Assembly: GCF_018882085.1 (NCBI RefSeq)
Contig: NZ_JACVPB010000016.1
Location: 1 to 37,433 of the forward strand
Source: Polynucleobacter sp. AP-Reno-20A-A9
Lineage (GTDB): Bacteria > Pseudomonadota > Gammaproteobacteria > Burkholderiales > Burkholderiaceae
Length of the DNA: 37,433 nucleotides
Direction: 5' to 3'
A program made the translations under genes and the position numbers. Numbering within the stretch: the stretch's first letter is position 1; every line of letters begins with the position of its first letter. This document shows, piece after piece, positions 32,927-37,433 of the stretch. The notes below the pieces were generated by a model. The model did not search any database. It worked only from the letters and a program-made list of their open reading frames with translations, and was not told the DNA's origin.

Positions 32927-33239
32927 TTTTTCTCTTTAATCTCACAACCATCTGGCTTAGGCGCCAATAAATATCCACAGATACAGATTCACTTTAGGTT
33001 TCATGCTTATAAGTAAGTAATTACTGACCCAAAACGTCTCATAAATCCAACATCTAAAATACAAGCCATTGATTTATATAGGAATTAATTAGTCCAATAA
33101 ATTCGATTTGAGCCAATATAAAACCCAGCCAACCATCTATCAAGGACTTACAGAGCAAACTCAAAAAAGTTTTGCACAGAGTTATCCACAGGCTAGCTTT
33201 CCCAAACAGGCTTTTTAATTCAGCTAAAGTACTGAGCTT
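32927..33239. promoter_or_regulatory. Divergent xseA/exbB intergenic region with DnaA-box-like site
   Basis: This 313-base gap holds no gene on either strand and must carry the promoters of xseA (left) and exbB (right). It is AT-rich. TTATCCACA at 33182-33190 matches the strong DnaA-box consensus exactly, and ATATCCACA at 32971-32979 is one base off. Whether DnaA binds here is unknown; a single strong box can occur by chance. Confidence 0.4.
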
Positions 33240-33890
33240 ATGTACTCCATCTTACTATCCGCTGGCTGGCCTATTTGGCCCCTCCTCATCATTTCCATAT
33301 TGGGCTTAGCGATCGCCTTAGAGCGTTGCTGGTATCTACGTCAAACGCACATATTCCCCAAAAATTGCCTGGAAAGCGTCTTTTCTCTTGCAAATCAGTT
33401 GGTTGGGAACAAATCCAACGTTTCTGAGCAGCAGATTGGGGAATTGGCCAACCTTTCTCCTGCAAGCCCTTTATTGGCATGCGCACTGAGAGAGAAGTTA
33501 TCTGGCAGTAATGCTGATGCCGCACTGGAGGAGCTACAAGTGACCGCACAAAGCACTTGGCTAAAGTTGGACCGCTATCTTGGTGCGCTTGCCACGATCG
33601 CCACAGTCGCTCCGCTATTAGGTTTATTTGGCACTGTCGTGGGCATGATTGAAATCTTTGGCAGCCAAGGCGCGATTAATGGTGCTGCTGGCAGTCCGCA
33701 ACAATTGGCCCACGGTATATCAGTTGCTTTGTACAACACGGCATTTGGACTATTGATTGCTATTCCTGCATTAGCTGCTTGGCGTGGTTTGCGCGCAATG
33801 GCCAATCAACGTCAACGTGAATGTGAAGAATTTACTCGTCAACTGTTTAAGAAACTTTATCCAAACGACGCTGTTGACATTTCAAAATGA
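33240..33890 (+). CDS. exbB: MotA/TolQ/ExbB proton channel family protein
   Basis: This 216-aa inner-membrane protein has three membrane segments (about residues 10-28, 115-140 and 160-185). It carries the family block LGALATIATVAPLLGLFGTVVGMIEIF (cited here by its ends LGALATIA and GTVVGM, about 112-140). ExbB with ExbD forms the proton-driven motor that powers TonB-dependent uptake; TolQ/TolR work likewise. It overlaps the ExbD gene by four bases (ATGA), so the two are made together. No tonB is in the window. Confidence 0.9.
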   Translation: MYSILLSAGWPIWPLLIISILGLAIALERCWYLRQTHIFPKNCLESVFSLANQLVGNKSNVSEQQIGELANLSPASPLLACALREKLSGSNADAALEELQVTAQSTWLKLDRYLGALATIATVAPLLGLFGTVVGMIEIFGSQGAINGAAGSPQQLAHGISVALYNTAFGLLIAIPALAAWRGLRAMANQRQRECEEFTRQLFKKLYPNDAVDISK

Positions 33891-34351
33891 GTTGGCTAGA
33901 AACACACCCACGAGCTAAGAGAAGATTTTCTCTCGGGGGTAGTGCTACACCTGTAGAACCAGAAATCAATCTGATTCCTTTTATTGATGTGTTGTTGGTA
34001 GTCTTAATCTTTTTGATGATCTCTACGACATTCACACGTTATCAAGAGTTAGCCATTACTTTACCCACTGCTAATGGCAATGAGAGCCAAGCAGAGGTCA
34101 AGCAAATTCATATTGCAGTCAGTCGCGATGGCCGCTTCGCAGTGAATGGCAAAGTGGTAGATCGATCACTACTCAGCAATACATTAACTCAGCTAAATGG
34201 ACAAAGCAGTCAAAAGGAAGGTACCAGCTCTCTACAAGTCAATATTGATGCCGATGCCAAAGCGCCTCACCAAGCTGTGATGAGCGCACTGGAGGCGGCA
34301 CGTGATGCCAACCTCTCCAACATTGTCTTTAGCAGTCAAACCAAAAAATAA
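33887..34351 (+). CDS. exbD: ExbD/TolR family biopolymer transport protein
   Basis: This 154-aa protein has one membrane helix (about residues 29-48). The conserved Asp34 lies in INLIPFIDVLLVVLIF, the residue that carries protons in ExbD/TolR. The periplasmic domain follows with ELAITLPTANG and VNIDADAKAPHQAV. The start overlaps exbB. Both genes lie directly before lpxK, an arrangement seen in many betaproteobacteria. Confidence 0.9.
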   Translation: MSWLETHPRAKRRFSLGGSATPVEPEINLIPFIDVLLVVLIFLMISTTFTRYQELAITLPTANGNESQAEVKQIHIAVSRDGRFAVNGKVVDRSLLSNTLTQLNGQSSQKEGTSSLQVNIDADAKAPHQAVMSALEAARDANLSNIVFSSQTKK

Positions 34352-34377
34352 CTTCAGAACAAAGAAAAATATTTTTC

Positions 34378-35469
34378 ATGTCCTTTTCTTTTTTCCGTAA
34401 AGCGCCTAAGTTTTGGGAAAGGCGTGGCCCCACTAGCTTATTGCTATGGCCACTCTCTTGGCTTTATGGCTTGGTGATACGCATACGCAAGTTAATTCTG
34501 GATACGGGCTTAGTAAAGCAACAGCCCGCTCCAGTACCAGTCATTATTGTAGGCAATATTCGCGTAGGCGGAACTGGCAAGACGCCTATCGTGATCGCTC
34601 TAGCAGAACGCCTTAGTCACCTTGGATGGAGGCCTGGAATTATTAGCCGGGGCTATGGATCTTCTTCGCAAATAACACCCCTACAAGTACGCAGCGATTC
34701 TGACCCTACCCTTGTTGGCGACGAACCGGTCTTGATTGCAAAGCGTACACATGATCAATTTCCGATTTGGGTTTTTCCAAAGCGTCAAAAAAGTATTGGG
34801 GCTTTGCTGAAGCATTCGCCTAATGTAAACGTCATCATTAGTGATGATGGCTTGCAGCACACTGGCTTAGCACGCTGGCCTGCTCGTGAAGGTGGTCGCG
34901 ATATCGAACTTGTGGTTCGTGATGGACGCGGTGAAGGCAATCGCTTTTTACTTCCTGCCGGCCCATTGCGCGAACCCGCCACACGTGAACGCGATGCCAC
35001 GCTCTTTACTGGGAAAGCAAAAGGTCTTGAATCTAAGCTTGGTCCTCAAGACGAATACTTTTTAGGCCGTCGCGCATTCTCGCTCTTGGGTAATTTGGGA
35101 AATGCCTATCAATTGACCAATCCCGTAAATACGCAGACGCTTGCTCAAATTGCGGACAGCTATCTACCAAACAAAATTACCGCTGTTGCCGCCCTGGGTA
35201 ATCCACAGCGCTTTTTTGATGATCTACTCAAACAGGGCATTGCCGCTAAATCGATTCCTTTGCCGGATCATGCGACGTATACCCCCGAGTTCTTTGAGAA
35301 GATCAATGCGCAATGCATCCTCATTACCGAAAAGGATGCTGTGAAATGCGCAGCCATTACAGATGAACGTATTTGGGTGGTACCAATGACTCTCGCCCTC
35401 CCGGATAGCCTGGCTGACTGGCTGCAATCGATCCTGCAAAGACCCAGTCCTTATCGCTACACCTTGTAG
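34378..35469 (+). CDS. lpxK: Tetraacyldisaccharide 4'-kinase
   Basis: This 363-aa inner-membrane-associated kinase phosphorylates the 4' position of the lipid A precursor. An N-terminal membrane helix (about residues 18-38) is followed by the P-loop IIVGNIRVGGTGKTP (about 56-70). Later come ISRGYGSS, DDGLQH (about 154-161, holding the catalytic Asp) and TEKDAVKC near the C-terminus. Length is slightly above the usual 325-345. It lies 27 bases after exbD and 60 bases before the Trm112-like gene. Confidence 0.94.
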   Translation: MSFSFFRKAPKFWERRGPTSLLLWPLSWLYGLVIRIRKLILDTGLVKQQPAPVPVIIVGNIRVGGTGKTPIVIALAERLSHLGWRPGIISRGYGSSSQITPLQVRSDSDPTLVGDEPVLIAKRTHDQFPIWVFPKRQKSIGALLKHSPNVNVIISDDGLQHTGLARWPAREGGRDIELVVRDGRGEGNRFLLPAGPLREPATRERDATLFTGKAKGLESKLGPQDEYFLGRRAFSLLGNLGNAYQLTNPVNTQTLAQIADSYLPNKITAVAALGNPQRFFDDLLKQGIAAKSIPLPDHATYTPEFFEKINAQCILITEKDAVKCAAITDERIWVVPMTLALPDSLADWLQSILQRPSPYRYTL

Positions 35470-35529
35470 ATTTAGCTTACATAGCACTACACTGTGTCAT
35501 CCCCTATTTAGATCACCATTAAAGAAATC

Positions 35530-35709
35530 ATGGATAAACGACTGCTCAATATTTTGGTTTGCCCTTTGTGCAAAAGCCAATTACATTTAAACGCCGAGAA
35601 ACATGAGCTCATTTGCAAAGCCGATCGCTTGGCTTACCCGATTCGGGATGATGTGCCGGTAATGCTGGTTGAAGAAGCACGCAGCCTTAGCGCTGATGAA
35701 ATCGCTTAA
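35530..35709 (+). CDS. Trm112-like small zinc protein (YcaR family)
   Basis: This 59-aa protein begins [20 protein letters not shown] and has [20 protein letters not shown], the full Trm112 pattern. Cys11, Cys14 and Cys29 are present; the usual fourth ligand is missing, as in many bacterial members. The eukaryotic homologue activates methyltransferases, while the bacterial role is unclear. The gene sits between lpxK and kdsB as in many proteobacteria, 20 bases before kdsB. Confidence 0.9.
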   Translation: MDKRLLNILVCPLCKSQLHLNAEKHELICKADRLAYPIRDDVPVMLVEEARSLSADEIA

Positions 35710-35729
35710 GTATTGACCACTCAATCTCA

Positions 35730-36494
35730 ATGAACGCTGACTCTAAAGCTCCTGATTTTTTAGTGGTGATTCCAGCTCGCCTGGGATCCACTCGTTTACC
35801 GAGAAAGCCTCTAGCCGACATCGGTGGCAAACCGATGGTGATTCGCGTGGCTGAACGCGCCAAGCAATCACTCGCACAAAGCGTTGTAGTGGCAACGGAT
35901 TCACCAGAGATACAAGCTGCATGTGATGAGCACCGTATTGATTGCTTACTCACTAGCGCAGAACATCCAACCGGAACCGACCGCATTGCAGAAGTTGCGC
36001 AGCTACTGAAGCTACCTAGCAATGCATTGATTGTGAATGTGCAAGGCGATGAGCCACTCATTCCACCTGAATTAATCAATCAAGTTGCCAGCACTTTGGC
36101 TAAGCATCAAGAGTGTGCTATCTCCACAGTTGCCGTACCGATTACCGATGCCACAGAGATCAATAATCCCAATGTGGTGAAAGTGGTTCTTAACCGCTCC
36201 GGTGAAGCGCTCTACTTTTCCAGAGCGCCGATTCCATTTGTGAGAGATCCTCAGACAAACCAAAAAATCGAGCATTTACGCCATCTGGGGATCTATGCCT
36301 ATAGGGCTGACTTTTTACAGGCCTACACCCGTCTAGAGCCAGCACCTCCAGAGCAGGCTGAAGCTTTAGAACAGCTACGCGCCCTCTGGAATGGTTATCG
36401 CATAGCCGTTCATACCGCCTCTGAAGCCCCGCCTGCTGGGGTCGACACCCCAGAGGACCTCGAAAGAGTGCGCCAGTTACTGGCTAGCTCCTAA
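35730..36494 (+). CDS. kdsB: 3-deoxy-manno-octulosonate cytidylyltransferase
   Basis: This 254-aa cytosolic enzyme activates Kdo as CMP-Kdo for the lipopolysaccharide inner core. It has VVIPARLGSTRLPRKPLADI (about residues 12-31), EHPTGTDRIAEVA, NVQGDEPLIPPELI (about 94-107) and YFSRAPIPF, all standard KdsB motifs. The C-terminus ends VDTPEDLERVR as usual. With lpxK and the ExbBD pair it forms an envelope-synthesis cluster. Confidence 0.95.
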   Translation: MNADSKAPDFLVVIPARLGSTRLPRKPLADIGGKPMVIRVAERAKQSLAQSVVVATDSPEIQAACDEHRIDCLLTSAEHPTGTDRIAEVAQLLKLPSNALIVNVQGDEPLIPPELINQVASTLAKHQECAISTVAVPITDATEINNPNVVKVVLNRSGEALYFSRAPIPFVRDPQTNQKIEHLRHLGIYAYRADFLQAYTRLEPAPPEQAEALEQLRALWNGYRIAVHTASEAPPAGVDTPEDLERVRQLLASS

Positions 36495-36560
36495 GCTAAT
36501 ACGTTAAAACCTCAGTAGTTTGGAGCTTCTCGGGGATAATCCTAGGCAATAGGTTTCTAA

Positions 36561-37274
<714 letters not shown>

Positions 37275-37307
37275 TTCAATTCGCATTAGTAAAAAAGGAC
37301 TGCATTG

Positions 37308-37433
37308 TGAACTGACCCACAAAAGTTGGACAGTTTTGTTAGGTTACCAGAAGGGATTGAGTTCGGTAATGAACCGGGCTCAATCCCTTTAGTTTTTGTT
37401 TGATCCGATCATGGTTGTAGTAGTGGATGTATT
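37308..37433 (-). mobile_element. IS3-family element (IS150-like group), one end, cut by window edge
   Basis: The element end starts at TGAACTGACCCAC (37308-37320), followed by AAAAGTTGGACAG, a terminal repeat typical of the IS150-like group of IS3. The element continues past the window. It lies 33 bases after the adk stop, so adk itself is intact. Confidence 0.8.
37339..37433 (-). CDS. IS3-family transposase (OrfB), C-terminal fragment
   Basis: Read on the minus strand, the last 30 or so codons give [20 protein letters not shown] and end QSLLVT before TAA (37339-37341). This is the characteristic tail of IS150-type OrfB ([22 protein letters not shown]). The body of the gene, including the DDE triad, is outside the window. 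Confidence 0.85.
   Translation of the reverse strand, partial: YIHYYNHDRIKQKLKGLSPVHYRTQSLLVT

Overview
The window looks like chromosome of a small-genome, low-to-mid GC betaproteobacterium, most likely Polynucleobacter or a close Burkholderiaceae relative. This is inferred from protein style and from the housekeeping order xseA / exbB-exbD-lpxK-trm112-kdsB-adk with murB and yajQ nearby; no rRNA or tRNA gene is present to confirm it. Both edges cut through insertion sequences of the IS3 family, and the two ISs differ.

Region A (about 1-18,430) is one surface polysaccharide (O-antigen or capsule-type) locus, all on the minus strand. Reading downstream from the right: manC, a short Gmd-like dehydratase, gmd and fcl make GDP-mannose and GDP-L-fucose. 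A DUF6492 protein, an O-antigen-ligase-type membrane protein and the Wzz chain-length regulator follow. Next comes a very AT-rich block (about 2.4-10.0 kb) with a STELLO-type glycosyltransferase, a probable GT-B protein, a methyltransferase, the flippase Wzx, a hexapeptide acyltransferase, a Wzy-like polymerase, and GT4 and GT2 glycosyltransferases. The locus ends with an NAD-dependent epimerase/reductase, a WbaP-type initiating sugar-phosphate transferase and a VanZ-like protein. Together these could build, flip, polymerise, length-control and attach a fucose-containing glycan. The AT-rich block looks like an exchanged serotype cassette. At its right edge lies a 36-codon truncated ORF whose start overlaps the wzz stop as TGATG. 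At the left edge of the window is an IS tail followed by what looks like the last codons of a tyrosine recombinase.

Region B (about 18.4-26.2 kb) is mixed: a 49-aa small ORF, an HPP-family membrane protein, a PIN toxin with an excisionase-like HTH partner, a Tat-exported HiPIP with a strong terminator and a Fur-like box upstream, two lipoproteins coupled to a GTP cyclohydrolase I, a MAPEG protein, plsY, xerD, and a PemK/MazF-type toxin-antitoxin pair with a palindromic promoter/operator.

Region C (about 26.3-37.3 kb) is mostly core chromosome: yajQ, murB, xseA, exbBD, lpxK, a Trm112-like protein, kdsB and adk. It is interrupted by a small accessory islet (28.2-29.7 kb) with a GSU2403-type nucleotidyltransferase and a truncated HicB-like antitoxin, and by a large beta-propeller lipoprotein placed directly behind xseA. 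I see no CRISPR array, tRNA, rRNA or clear riboswitch. Apart from the STELLO protein and the cassette junction, most of the window is recognisable; I found no complete undescribed system that I can defend.
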